The position numbers and the translations under genes are program-made. Below, piece after piece: positions 37,069 through 46,058 of a DNA stretch of 64,000 nt (positions are counted from its first letter, which is position 1; the number at the start of each line of letters is the position of its first letter). The notes beneath the pieces are model-generated. The model was not told the DNA's origin and did not search any database. It saw only the letters and a list, made by a program, of their open reading frames with translations. Source of the stretch: JAANXG01 sp034520625 (lineage in GTDB: Bacteria > Pseudomonadota > Gammaproteobacteria > Arenicellales > JAANXG01); contig JAXHNI010000013.1 of assembly GCA_034520625.1 (NCBI GenBank), forward strand, positions 62,001-126,000, given 5' to 3'.

Positions 37069-38648
37069 GACAGCAATCCCGCATCCGCCATGGCATGGAC
37101 CATCCGGTCGGCATTGGCCATGGCCGTCAGCGTAATGGTCGCCGCGGGAATGCTCGGGAACACCGAAGCGTCCAGGACATGGGTGCGCGACAGTCCCGCC
37201 GGCCGTCCGATCGTATCCGAGGCGAATATCGAATGGCTTCCCCCCATGGGGAAGCTGCCTCCGGCATGAAAGCTCCTCCCCGGCGGGAGTATCTGTGGAG
37301 CCCTGGGCGGGACGATGCCGATACCGGACAGACCGGACCTGAGCATGCGCTGGGCCCGGCCGGCCACCTCCGCCGCTTCGGAGTTCAGATAGCCCTGCAG
37401 CTGGACCTCGTCGCGGTTTGCCGTGGAGCGTGTGATCGTCATGTTCATGTGCCCGGAATAGTCCGAATGCAGGAACCCCTGGAACAGCAGGAACCTGCCT
37501 TCGATCTGTGACATCAGAAAGGGTTTTCGCAGCGGTCCGGGAACCATGCTCCCGAGGGTCGATCGGAATATCTCGTTCATGCCATAGACCTGACAGTGCA
37601 CGTTTCGATCACATACGCGTCCGTTGTGCAGCTCGATAAACGCCTCCGCGAGGGTAAAGTCGCCGGACACTTCCCGGGCGCGCTTGTAGGTCATCAGCGG
37701 GAAGAAGAAATACTGGCTGTCGAGGATGCGCACCGGGCGATGCGCGAGACCGAGGGAACGGGCCATCAATCTGGTACTCCCCATGGTGCCCGCCGCGCAC
37801 AGCAAACGATCCGCTTGCCAGGTTTCGGTGGTGCCGTCATCGATCCTGACCGCCGTCAGCTCGACCCCGGATGCGGACTCCCGGGCCTCGAGGGCATAGT
37901 AGCCGCGGTGGACGCGCACACCCTGGGCAATCAATTCTTTCCACGTATGCCTCGGAGAATAGGCGGATCCGTACACGCATCCTTCGAGACAATGGCCACA
38001 ATACCGGCAACCGCGCGGACCGTCCGCGGAATCCACCGCCACCCGCGCGCGCCCGAAACGGATCCCCCGGTTCCACAGTCGCGTCCGTCTCGCCTCCAGG
38101 GCGCGGAGTAGCTGGTCCGCCTGACCGGTTCGCTTCAGCGCCGTGGCGGCAGCCGCGTACTGCGGAAAAACCCGTGCCAGCTCGTCATTCTCCGCGCTCG
38201 TCGGCACGAATTGCGATACTCGCCGGTAAGAGCTCACCAGCGAGTCGTGGGTCAGCGGCCAGCCCGCCAGGTCATCATCCATCCACGGCAGCATCGCGGC
38301 ACCCCATACATTGCCGAAGCCGCCCAGGGCATGGGAAACGTCCACCACGCAGTCGGTCGCCTCAATGGCGAGATGATCGTGGCCACGGTACGAGAATTCG
38401 GAACCGAAGACGAAGCGCTTCTGCACGCCGCGCGACGACGCGGCCGGCGCGGGGAACAACGGTTCGGCCTCCCCCGGCTCCCAACCCTCCGGCGGTCTGG
38501 CGGCCAGCGCCGCTACCCGGCTCTGCCGCTCCGCCTCGAGGTCGTATCCGACATCGAGTACCTCGAACTCGATGCCGAGCCGCCGCAGCGCCATGGCGGC
38601 GGCGGTCGCGGCCGGCCCCGTACCCACCAGAAGAACCGGGGTCACCAT
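37065..38648 (-). CDS. GMC-type FAD-dependent oxidoreductase with four-cysteine motif
   Basis: 527 residues. FAD-binding N-terminus PVLLVGTGPAATAAAMALRR. The C-terminal GMC_oxred_C region contains SFHAGGSFPMGG, THVLDASVFPSIPAATITL and the catalytic-type His in FHAGGS. In the middle (about residues 215-228) it has CRYCGHCLEGCVYG, a C-x2-C-x2-C-x3-C cluster that could bind an iron-sulfur centre. Related GMC proteins such as some cholesterol-oxidase-like enzymes have a similar cluster. It is coupled to the downstream SDR. The substrate is unknown; a lipid-linked or free sugar alcohol would fit the context. Confidence 0.82.
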   Translation of the reverse strand: MVTPVLLVGTGPAATAAAMALRRLGIEFEVLDVGYDLEAERQSRVAALAARPPEGWEPGEAEPLFPAPAASSRGVQKRFVFGSEFSYRGHDHLAIEATDCVVDVSHALGGFGNVWGAAMLPWMDDDLAGWPLTHDSLVSSYRRVSQFVPTSAENDELARVFPQYAAAATALKRTGQADQLLRALEARRTRLWNRGIRFGRARVAVDSADGPRGCRYCGHCLEGCVYGSAYSPRHTWKELIAQGVRVHRGYYALEARESASGVELTAVRIDDGTTETWQADRLLCAAGTMGSTRLMARSLGLAHRPVRILDSQYFFFPLMTYKRAREVSGDFTLAEAFIELHNGRVCDRNVHCQVYGMNEIFRSTLGSMVPGPLRKPFLMSQIEGRFLLFQGFLHSDYSGHMNMTITRSTANRDEVQLQGYLNSEAAEVAGRAQRMLRSGLSGIGIVPPRAPQILPPGRSFHAGGSFPMGGSHSIFASDTIGRPAGLSRTHVLDASVFPSIPAATITLTAMANADRMVHAMADAGLLS

Positions 38649-38840
38649 GGGTTCACGATACGAATAGAATAAAGGTCATCGAGGACTACGGGGAGGAATC
38701 ATTCGCGCGAAGGATAGGGTGTTTGCGGACGGTTTGCAAAAAGTGCGTACCGCCGGCGCGCGGCGGATCCCGGGGCTATGAGATTCCCGCGCGAGCGGGC
38801 ACAATCGCGGCTCCGGACCCATCGTTGGAAACGGCCTGCA

Positions 38841-40415
38841 ATGAACGCACGCGTCGAACGCCGAATCGAAAAGCTGTCCTCGCAACACGCATATCTGCAC
38901 CTGTTGGCGGCCGGTCATCGGGGGCTGGAGAAGGAGAGCCTGCGGGTTACCCCGGACGGCCACATTGCCGCCACGCCCCACCCCGCCGTCCTGGGATCGG
39001 CGCTGTGCCACCCGTGGATCACCACCGACTACTCCGAAGCGCTGCTCGAGTTCATCACCCCGCCGCGCTCCGACAACAACTCTGTGCTGGACTTCCTGCA
39101 CGATATACACGTCTTTACCTGTCAGAACCTGGACGGCGAGCTGCTCTGGGCCACCAGCATGCCGTGCATCGTGGACGGGGATGCCGGTATACCAATCGCC
39201 GAATACGGCAGCTCCAACGTCGGCTGGATGAAGCACGTGTACCGGCGGGGCCTGGACTGGCGCTACGGCAGGGCGATGCAGGCGATATCCGGCATACACT
39301 TCAACTATTCGTTTTCCGATGAGCTCCTGGCCGCGCTGCAGGCCGGGGACGGCGAACCCGGAGACGAGAAAGCGTTCCGATCGAAGTCGTACTTCGGGCT
39401 GATTCGCAATTTCCAGCGATACGGCTGGCTCGTGCCCTACCTGTTCGGCGCCTCCCCCGCCATCTGCAAGTCGTTCACCCACGGCGAAAACCTGCACTTC
39501 CAGGAATTCCGGGAGAACACGTTCTACGAGCCATGGGCCACTTCGCTGCGCATGAGCGATATCGGCTACAAGAACAAGGCCCAGGCCGCTCTGGACATCT
39601 CGTACAACGACCTGGACGACTATGTGAAAAGCCTGCGGCGGGCGATCACCACCCCCGACCCGGATTACGAGCGCATCGGTACCCGCGTGGACGGAGAGTG
39701 GCGGCAGCTCAACACTCACGTCCTGCAGATCGAGAACGAGTACTACAGCTTCGTACGGCCGAAGGCGGTGGCCCACTCCGGCGAGAAGCCCACCACCGCC
39801 CTGCGCCGGGCAGGCGTCGAATACGTGGAAATCCGAGCCCTGGATCTCAACCCGTTCCAGCCGCTGGGGCTGGACGGCGAACAGCTGCTGTTCCTGGAGA
39901 CGCTGATGCTTTACTGCCTCCTCGAAGACAGCCCCCGTGTCGATCCTCATGAGCGGGGCAGGATCAACCGGAACCAGGGGCTGGTGGCCCGTTGTGGCCG
40001 GGATCCGTCCCTGCACCTGACCCGCGGCGACGGCCGTCGGGTCCGGCTCACGCACTGGGCGGAGGAGCTGTTCGACGCCCTCCAAGGGCCGGCCTCGCTG
40101 CTCGATGAAGCGCACGATTCCAGGTGCTACCGCGACAACCTCGCGGCGCTGCGCGTGCGCATCGAATCGCCCCGGCACACGCCGTCCGCGAGAGTACTGG
40201 CCGAGATGCAGGAGCACGAAGAAGAGTTCGTGCAGTTCGCCATGCGCGTCTCGGTGCAGCACCAGCAGCATTTCATGTCCACCCCGCTGCCGGATGACAC
40301 CCGCCGGCGCTTTGCCGAGGCTGCCCGCCAATCCCTCGAGGAGCAGAAGCGACTCGAGGAATCCGACCAGCTTCCATTCGAGGCGTACCTGGAGAAATAC
40401 TTCCGAGAAGAATGA
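38841..40415 (+). CDS. gshA: Glutamate-cysteine ligase
   Basis: First and rate-limiting enzyme of glutathione synthesis, joining Glu to Cys with ATP in the cytoplasm. The 524-residue protein is of the proteobacterial GshA type (E. coli about 518). Family landmarks are GLEKESLRVTPDG near the N-terminus, TTDYSEALLEFITPP, GIHFNYSF, and YVEIRALDLNPFQPLG (metal and substrate binding). I chose the ATG at 38841; an in-frame ATG at 38778 adds a basic, non-conserved leader. No gshB is nearby. Confidence 0.96.
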   Translation: MNARVERRIEKLSSQHAYLHLLAAGHRGLEKESLRVTPDGHIAATPHPAVLGSALCHPWITTDYSEALLEFITPPRSDNNSVLDFLHDIHVFTCQNLDGELLWATSMPCIVDGDAGIPIAEYGSSNVGWMKHVYRRGLDWRYGRAMQAISGIHFNYSFSDELLAALQAGDGEPGDEKAFRSKSYFGLIRNFQRYGWLVPYLFGASPAICKSFTHGENLHFQEFRENTFYEPWATSLRMSDIGYKNKAQAALDISYNDLDDYVKSLRRAITTPDPDYERIGTRVDGEWRQLNTHVLQIENEYYSFVRPKAVAHSGEKPTTALRRAGVEYVEIRALDLNPFQPLGLDGEQLLFLETLMLYCLLEDSPRVDPHERGRINRNQGLVARCGRDPSLHLTRGDGRRVRLTHWAEELFDALQGPASLLDEAHDSRCYRDNLAALRVRIESPRHTPSARVLAEMQEHEEEFVQFAMRVSVQHQQHFMSTPLPDDTRRRFAEAARQSLEEQKRLEESDQLPFEAYLEKYFREE

Positions 40416-40442
40416 CACCAGGCACCGCAGGCCCGCCGTCGC

Positions 40443-40649
40443 TCATCTTTCACACGGCGGGGTGGTGAGGATCGTTACGCACCTGGGCACGTCGGCGGAG
40501 ATCAGGCACCGTTCCTTCGTATACCTGTTCACGCGCTCCACGCAGGAGACATCATTAAGGGTCCTGGTTACATACTCGTAGCGAAAGAACCATACAATGA
40601 GCACAAAAGCCCCGACAACGACGAAAACCGTTCTGACCGGCAAGCGCAT
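40443..40649 (-). CDS. Small membrane-anchored protein, unknown
   Basis: From the ATG at 40649, preceded by GGAGGCGGAATCGT, a 68-residue protein is read. It starts with a membrane segment (RTVFVVVGAFVLIVWFF). A short periplasmic or lumenal tail carries four Cys (DVSCVERVNRYTKERC, PRCVTILTTPPC) that could form two disulfides. I do not recognise the family. The strong ribosome binding site and protein-like composition support it, but no homology is known to me. It is convergent with gshA. Confidence 0.5.
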   Translation of the reverse strand: MRLPVRTVFVVVGAFVLIVWFFRYEYVTRTLNDVSCVERVNRYTKERCLISADVPRCVTILTTPPCER

Positions 40650-40881
40650 ACGATTCCGCCTCCAACAAGCGAGCCCCGGGAACATGCTATTGTACCGCCA
40701 TCGGAAGCCCCGCAAGCCGCGAAGGCAGTGATGAGACCCGGATCAGTCGATGGCCGTATACACCGGAAGTGGAACCGTATGGCATAATGGTTGTCAGAAT
40801 GCAAAGCCGGGGCCCGTGACTCACGGTAATCCCGCCGGTATAACACTTCCAAACAATCAACCACCTACCAGGGAGAACGCC

Positions 40882-41346
40882 ATGCGAATTTTATCCATAC
40901 CAACCCTCCTCCTCGTCAGCCTCTCGTTCACAGCACCGGTTTCGGCCGCCAAGGATCCGGAGGAAAGCGCGATCGACGCCCGTCAGGGCGAGATGCAACT
41001 ACGGGCATTCAATACCGGCCCGTTGGTCGCGATGGCCAAGGGCGATATCCCCTACGACGCCGAGATGGCGGCCACGCTGGCCAACAACCTGAAGGTGCTG
41101 CTGAGCCTGGACAACGGCCGCGCCTGGATGAAAGGCAGCTCCAACGAGGACTATCCGGGCAAGACCGAGGCGCTGCCGGCGGTGTGGGAATCCGGTTCCG
41201 AGATTGGCGATCGCGGCGAAGCCTACGCCCAAGCGGTGAATGAGCTCGCCGATGTCGCCGGACAGGGACTCGACACGATGCGACCCGCGGTGGTCAATCT
41301 CGGCGATGCCTGCAAAGCCTGCCACGACGATTACAGGGAGGACTGA
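40882..41346 (+). CDS. Cytochrome c' family protein
   Basis: 154-residue periplasmic c-type cytochrome. A signal peptide (MRILSIPTLLLVSLSF ... VSAA) is followed by a four-helix bundle with the haem site at the C-terminus: CKACHDDY at about residues 145-152. The pattern YPGKTEALPAVWES before the last helix is typical of cytochrome c'/c-556. Role: gas (NO) binding or electron transfer. AGGGAGAACGCC precedes the ATG. The cytochrome b561 gene starts 27 bases later, a pair common in Gammaproteobacteria. Confidence 0.9.
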   Translation: MRILSIPTLLLVSLSFTAPVSAAKDPEESAIDARQGEMQLRAFNTGPLVAMAKGDIPYDAEMAATLANNLKVLLSLDNGRAWMKGSSNEDYPGKTEALPAVWESGSEIGDRGEAYAQAVNELADVAGQGLDTMRPAVVNLGDACKACHDDYRED

Positions 41347-41373
41347 TAGTCCACCCGCTGTCGCAGCATCAAC

Positions 41374-41955
41374 TTGACGGACCTGCAGAAGAAAAAAGTT
41401 TGGGACCCGGTGTCACGTCTGTGGCACTGGGTCTTTGCTGCCGGGGTGACCGCCAACTGGATCCTGGGGACGTACATGTCCTTCTATACGGTCCAGTGGC
41501 ATTTCTACGTCGGGTACCTTGTCCTTGCCCTACTGGGGTTCCGCCTGCTCTGGGGCTTCGTGGGTCCGGCGCCGGCGCGGTTCAGCTCATTCCTTCCGTC
41601 GCCTCCGACAATCGCACGCGACCTCGGTAGTTTTTTCAAACGCGAGCCCGGCGGCGTTCCCGGGCACAGCGCCCTGGGTGCACTATCGGTTTACGCCATG
41701 CTGCTGGTAGTAGCCGGGCAGGCGATTACCGGCCTGTTCATCGAGGCGGACGACTATTTCGAGGAAGCGCCGCTTTTCGGCTCTGTTTCAGAAGATATCT
41801 CGGATTTCATGAACACTGTGCATCACACGCTGCCCGACGTGATCCTGATACTGGTTGTCCTGCACGTCGCGGTGATCATGTTTTATCTGGTATGGAAGCG
41901 GGAGAATCTCATCATGCCGATGATCCACGGCTGGAAACGGGTTCGGCGTCAGTGA
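41374..41955 (+). CDS. Cytochrome b561 / b-type dihaem membrane protein
   Basis: 193 residues, four membrane helices. VWDPVSRLWHWVFAAGVTAN carries the first haem-ligand His; WHFYVGYLVLALLGFRLLWG, HSALGALSVYAML and VHHTLPDVILILVVLHVAVI supply the others. The family passes electrons from quinol or other donors to periplasmic cytochromes. The start is a TTG at 41374 with no strong ribosome binding site. It is likely co-transcribed with the cytochrome c' gene and its electron donor. Confidence 0.9.
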   Translation: MTDLQKKKVWDPVSRLWHWVFAAGVTANWILGTYMSFYTVQWHFYVGYLVLALLGFRLLWGFVGPAPARFSSFLPSPPTIARDLGSFFKREPGGVPGHSALGALSVYAMLLVVAGQAITGLFIEADDYFEEAPLFGSVSEDISDFMNTVHHTLPDVILILVVLHVAVIMFYLVWKRENLIMPMIHGWKRVRRQ

Positions 41956-42254
41956 ATCCCCCGAATCGTTAATCAAGGCTCGAGGTCCGTCATCGTTCGC
42001 ACCGTCATCGGGTTGCTCAGGCGACCGTGATTCCCGACAGGTCGGTTCGCGAGGACGTCGCGGGCCGGATCGAGGAGAAGGTGCGCCCTTCGCATCAGTG
42101 ACCCGCCGCCGATCAAGCCGAACCTCTGACAGTGTGAGTGAGTTGCCGGGTCGCTGCTTGCAACCTTGTTGTATAGCCACTGCTTCGCTAAACTGCAGCC
42201 TTACCCGCTCCCAATAAAGGGGATTGGCAGTAAACCATAACGGGCAAGATCAGA

Positions 42255-42872
42255 ATGTTAGCCAAGGTGTTGAAGGCGCTGCACGCTCCGATCTATCAAA
42301 GCAGGATTGATGCTTTGACAAAGTTGGTAATCCCCTTTCTCAGGCCAGGTGATTCGATTCTTGATATTGGATGCGGTAACGGCGTGCTGGGGCAATCGAT
42401 TTTAGCTGGTGCAGGCAGCGACGCAGGACTGAAATATGTCGGCGCGGAACGCAGCAGAAGGTTCGATGAGCCCATCGAGGTAGTTGAGTACGATGGACAG
42501 GTATTGCCGTTCCCCGGCAAGGAATTCGACGTTGCGATCCTGGCGGATGTCTTACATCACGCCGACGACCCAAGGGGTCTGCTGGCCGAAGCTTGCAGAG
42601 TCGCTCGTCGGCACGTCATTGTAAAAGACCACAAATGTGAATCACGGATTGATTACTGGCTGGTGTGCGCGATGGACTGGGGGGCAAACCATCCCCACGA
42701 CGTCAAGTGTTTATACGACTATCCGAGCCTTGCAAAGTGGCGAGAGATGGTTCTCGAAACGGGAATGAGTATCGCATACGAGCAGGATCGGGTTACCCTC
42801 TACGCTCGAGCCGTGCATTGGGTGTTCCCGCCGCGCCTTCAGTATTTCTGCGTTCTCGACGCTGAGAAATAA
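42255..42872 (+). CDS. Class I SAM-dependent methyltransferase
   Basis: 205 residues. Motif I is ILDIGCGNGVLGQSIL (about residues 36-51), with VEYDGQVLPFPGKEFDVAIL and the post-motif ADVLHHADDPRGLL as in the Methyltransf_11 group. The substrate is unknown. The gene has visibly lower GC and more A/T-ending codons than its neighbours and is flanked by non-coding DNA on both sides, which suggests horizontal acquisition. Confidence 0.85.
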   Translation: MLAKVLKALHAPIYQSRIDALTKLVIPFLRPGDSILDIGCGNGVLGQSILAGAGSDAGLKYVGAERSRRFDEPIEVVEYDGQVLPFPGKEFDVAILADVLHHADDPRGLLAEACRVARRHVIVKDHKCESRIDYWLVCAMDWGANHPHDVKCLYDYPSLAKWREMVLETGMSIAYEQDRVTLYARAVHWVFPPRLQYFCVLDAEK

Positions 42873-43220
42873 CCTCGGATACCCCGTCACGATCTTCGAC
42901 CTGCCCCGCCCCTGACTTTTCCCGCCGCGGCGTCCGGCGAATGGTGGAAGGCGCCGCATTGCTGGTACCGGGTGAAGCATTCCACCTTCAACGGGCTCAA
43001 CATCAAAGCCGACCCGAATCCGGGACTGCGCAACTGCAGGAGTACGGGTGTTCGAATACGCCTCCCACCGGACGCCGGCCGTATAGCGCCCCCTATCCGC
43101 CCGGGATTTTGGTTATCATCATCAACCGTCAGAGGCGGGAACGGGGATTCGGGCGGGACAGGAGACCCTACCCCGATTCCCGCCTTTGTGGAAGCCGGTG
43201 TCAGCGGCCCGTCCGTCGGG
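42873..43220. other. Intergenic region with large hairpin
   Basis: About 350 bases without a gene. It holds an inverted repeat at 43133-43185 (AGGCGGGAA / TTCCCGCCT with inner GGGG / CCCC), which may terminate the converging methyltransferase and haemoglobin transcripts. A GTGTTCGAATACGCC segment at about 43047 looks like a tRNA T arm, but no complete tRNA can be folded. Confidence 0.45.
43133..43185. terminator. Long hairpin between convergent genes
   Basis: Nine-base outer stem plus four-base inner stem around a 25-base loop, followed on plus by TTTG. It is placed between two converging genes as a bidirectional terminator would be. Confidence 0.45.
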
Positions 43221-43589
43221 CTACTGGTGAATAATCTCCTCCTTGAGCGAATAAGCAATGCCCAGAACTTCGTCGCAGACCGGGCGCGGATAATCCATCT
43301 CATTCATGGCTTGCATGATATCGTCCACAACGGCCACGAATTCGGCTTCATTGACGTTCATCCCGGTGTGCGTGTCGAGCATCGACCGACCGGTGTACTC
43401 CACGGGTCCGCCGGAGCCGGCCGCCAGGAACTCCTTGGTCTTTTCGCGGGCTCGATCCGTCGCTTCTTCGTCGAGAGCTTTGTATCGCGGGCTGATGACT
43501 TCATTTTGGAAGTGGAGGTCGACGATGCGGTTTACGAGCTTGTCGATGCCTGTGCGGCCGCCAAGTCTGTCATAAAGAGTTTCGCTCAT
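43221..43589 (-). CDS. Group 1 truncated haemoglobin
   Basis: 122-residue haem protein, normal size for trHbN. Family features are MSETLYDRLGGRTGIDKLVN at the N-terminus, YTGRSMLDTHTGMNVNEAEF with the proximal His (about residue 70 in DTHTGM) and FVAVVDDIMQAM. These proteins bind O2 and NO and often detoxify NO. I chose the ATG at 43589 because GAGGAGCATTAGAC precedes it. It is divergent from the TPR protein with about 100 bases between. Confidence 0.93.
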   Translation of the reverse strand: MSETLYDRLGGRTGIDKLVNRIVDLHFQNEVISPRYKALDEEATDRAREKTKEFLAAGSGGPVEYTGRSMLDTHTGMNVNEAEFVAVVDDIMQAMNEMDYPRPVCDEVLGIAYSLKEEIIHQ

Positions 43590-43691
43590 GTCTAATGCTC
43601 CTCTGTTGGATGGTTTTTCGGCAGGTGTACCGGGCACCTACCCACAGGACGTGACAATCCTTGTTACAGCCGGAACAAAGGAGGCCGAGTA

Positions 43692-45737
43692 ATGACGGAC
43701 GGCCAGTTTTCGCCGATTCGCGGTGCCCTCGCCGCCGGCGACTTCGCTCGGGCCCACGAATTGCTCGCCGAGCTGTCCGCTCCACCCTCGGCCGAGCTGT
43801 TGGAGCTGCGGGCCCAGGCGGCGTACGGAACCGGTGATCTGGAAGGAACGCTGACGGCATACAGCGAGCTCTACCGCCTGCACCTGGATGACGGCCGCAG
43901 CCACGAGGCAGCGCTCGCCGCGGTCATGGTGGGCATGTACCTGATGATGGACACGGGCCTGATGGCTACTGTGCGCGCCTGGTTGTCGCGAGCGGAACGC
44001 CTGGTGGAGGACACGCCTGACAGCCCGGTCTGGGCGTGGCTCGCCGCGGTGCGGACCTACGAGCGCTTGATGTGCGGCGACATGCCGGGGACGGGGCAGT
44101 GGGCCCAACGGGCCATCGACGGGGGGCAGAGGCACGGGCTGGCTCCGCCGTCGATCATTGGACAGGTGGCCCTGGCCAGGGTCCGCATCCATGACGGCGA
44201 CCTCGATAGAGGGTTGAGCGAGCTGGACGACGTGGCCGTGGAGCTGAGCGCCGGCAATCTCGATCCCCTCACCACGGGGCAGATGTGGTGCGAGGTCATC
44301 TGCGCGATGCAGTGGATCGGTCAGCACGACCGTGCCGAAGAATGGACCGAGGCCATGGAGCGCTGGCGCCAGGGGGCGGCATTCGGGGGGCTCAACGGCC
44401 GTTGCCGGGTGCACCGGGCGGAGATCATGCGCCTGCGGGGGCCTTGTGACGCCGCCGAGCAGGAGGCGTTGCAGGCGTGTGAGGAGCTGCGCCCGTGGAT
44501 GCGCCGGGAGTTCGGCTGGCCGCTGACCGAGCTCGGCAACGCGCGCTTGCGCAAGGGCGATTTCGCCGGCGCGGAAGAAGCATTCCTGGCGGCGCACCAG
44601 AATGCCTGGCTGCCGCAACCGGGGCTGGCGTTGCTGCGGCTGGCGCAGGGACAAGTCGATGAAGCCGTTTCCATGATCGAGAACGCGCTCGAGCACCCGT
44701 TCGATATCCCGTCGAAGGAGCGACCCCCCTCGGGAAGCCTGCGGCGGGCTCCCTTGCTCGATGCCCGGGTGGTTATCGCGCTGGCGGCCGGACAGGACGA
44801 CGCGGCCCGCGCGGCCGCGGCGGAAATGGCGGAGATTGCCGAGAGATACCAGAGCCGCACGATGCGAAACTCGGCGCTGGCCGCGGAGGGACGCCTGGCG
44901 CTTCACGACGGACGGGCAAGTGATGCGATCCGGCTGCTGAGCCAAGCTGTCATGGAGTGGGCCTCGCTGCGAATGCCGTTCGATGCGGCGGAACTGCGCA
45001 TTGCACTCGCCGCGGCGCACCGTGCGGCGGGCGACGACAGGACGGCCGAGCTGGAGCTCGAGGCTGCTTGTCGCGCGTTCGAAGACCTCAACGCCCCAAT
45101 CTGGGCGGAACGCGCGCGAGAACGCGTACCGGTGAAGCCCATCCGCCAGGACGGCCAATCCGAGCGCTGCGTCTTCTACTGCGAGGGGGATATGCGAACG
45201 GTCACCTTCGGCGGCGCCACTGTCCGCTTGAAAGACCTCAAGGGCATGCGATACCTGGAGCGCCTGCTGGCGGAGCCCGGGCGGGAATTTCATGTCCTCG
45301 ATCTGGTATCGGTGGAACGCGGGGCGCTGCCCGGCAACGCCTCTTCGGATGCCCCCCGAATCGATGCGCAGTGCGGGTTGGAGGTGTTCGACTCGCAGGC
45401 CCGGGAGGCATACCGGCAGCGGCTCGCTGAGGTGGAAGAGGATATCGCCGAGGCCGAGGCGAACAATGACTTGCGCCGCGCCGAGCTCGCGCGTGCCGAT
45501 CGCCAGTTCCTCGTCGACGAGCTCCGCCGGGGCATTGGCTTGAACGGCCGGGCGCGGGCTGTCGGCGACGGCGTGGAGCGTGCGCGCACCAGCGCAACCC
45601 GCTCACTGCGCTACGCTCTCGACCGGATCATCCAGCACCATGCGGGACTCGGGGAGCATTTGGAGCGGACGATACGCACCGGCACCTACTTCGCCTACGA
45701 GCCCGATCCCCGCGCGCCGGTGCACTGGGAGACATAG
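43692..45737 (+). CDS. TPR-rich protein with C-terminal winged-helix-like domain, unknown function
   Basis: 681 residues. AAAGGAGGCCGAGTA before the ATG makes the start firm. Residues about 1-480 form Ala- and Leu-rich helical pairs of the tetratricopeptide type (for example TELGNARLRKGDFAGAEEAF). The C-terminal 170 residues begin FGGATVRLKDLKGMRYLERL, resembling a winged-helix fold found after sensor or ATPase modules. A coiled coil (REAYRQRLAEVEEDIAEAEA) and the tail RSLRYALDRIIQHHAGLGEH follow. I know similar C-terminal modules in actinobacterial and myxobacterial regulators but no assigned function. No ATPase or cyclase domain is present. Confidence 0.7.
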   Translation: MTDGQFSPIRGALAAGDFARAHELLAELSAPPSAELLELRAQAAYGTGDLEGTLTAYSELYRLHLDDGRSHEAALAAVMVGMYLMMDTGLMATVRAWLSRAERLVEDTPDSPVWAWLAAVRTYERLMCGDMPGTGQWAQRAIDGGQRHGLAPPSIIGQVALARVRIHDGDLDRGLSELDDVAVELSAGNLDPLTTGQMWCEVICAMQWIGQHDRAEEWTEAMERWRQGAAFGGLNGRCRVHRAEIMRLRGPCDAAEQEALQACEELRPWMRREFGWPLTELGNARLRKGDFAGAEEAFLAAHQNAWLPQPGLALLRLAQGQVDEAVSMIENALEHPFDIPSKERPPSGSLRRAPLLDARVVIALAAGQDDAARAAAAEMAEIAERYQSRTMRNSALAAEGRLALHDGRASDAIRLLSQAVMEWASLRMPFDAAELRIALAAAHRAAGDDRTAELELEAACRAFEDLNAPIWAERARERVPVKPIRQDGQSERCVFYCEGDMRTVTFGGATVRLKDLKGMRYLERLLAEPGREFHVLDLVSVERGALPGNASSDAPRIDAQCGLEVFDSQAREAYRQRLAEVEEDIAEAEANNDLRRAELARADRQFLVDELRRGIGLNGRARAVGDGVERARTSATRSLRYALDRIIQHHAGLGEHLERTIRTGTYFAYEPDPRAPVHWET

Positions 45738-45815
45738 AGCGTTAACCGCCTTAGCCGATTACCTTCCCCCGTCGTGTGACGGTAAACGCGCAGATAGTCC
45801 CGACTGGACTGTGAC

Positions 45816-46046
45816 GCAGGCGTGCTCATGTGGGACATGCACCACCGTGTGGATACCGCGGTTCTGCCGCCGGGCCGCACAGTCCTGCAGTTCAACTACA
45901 GCGACGCACCGCTCGAGATGAGCCGCTGGCGGCTGCTGACCGAGGACGCCGCAATTGATCTCTTCCAGTCAGATCCGGGCCTTGAGGTGGATCTCTACGC
46001 TGCCAGCACTTTTTGCAACGAGTATTTGAGTAAAGCAATCAGGAAC
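45816..46046 (+). pseudogene. Fragment of a regulator with SCP2-like C-terminal domain
   Basis: MWDMHHRVDTAVLPPGRTVL, then QFNYSDAP and DLFQSDPGLEVDLYAAST resemble the C-terminal sterol-carrier-like domain of HxlR-type winged-helix regulators. The DNA-binding half is missing upstream, and after about 46010 the match dissolves. The frame continues to 46160 antisense to the end of the beta-glucan synthase gene. I read it as a decayed fragment. Confidence 0.45.
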
Positions 46047-46058
46047 ATCTATAACCGT

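Noticed and set aside
43030..43080. tRNA gene suggested by a T-arm-like GTTCGAATA segment
   Set aside because: No acceptor, D or anticodon arm can be paired around it, and no CCA end follows.
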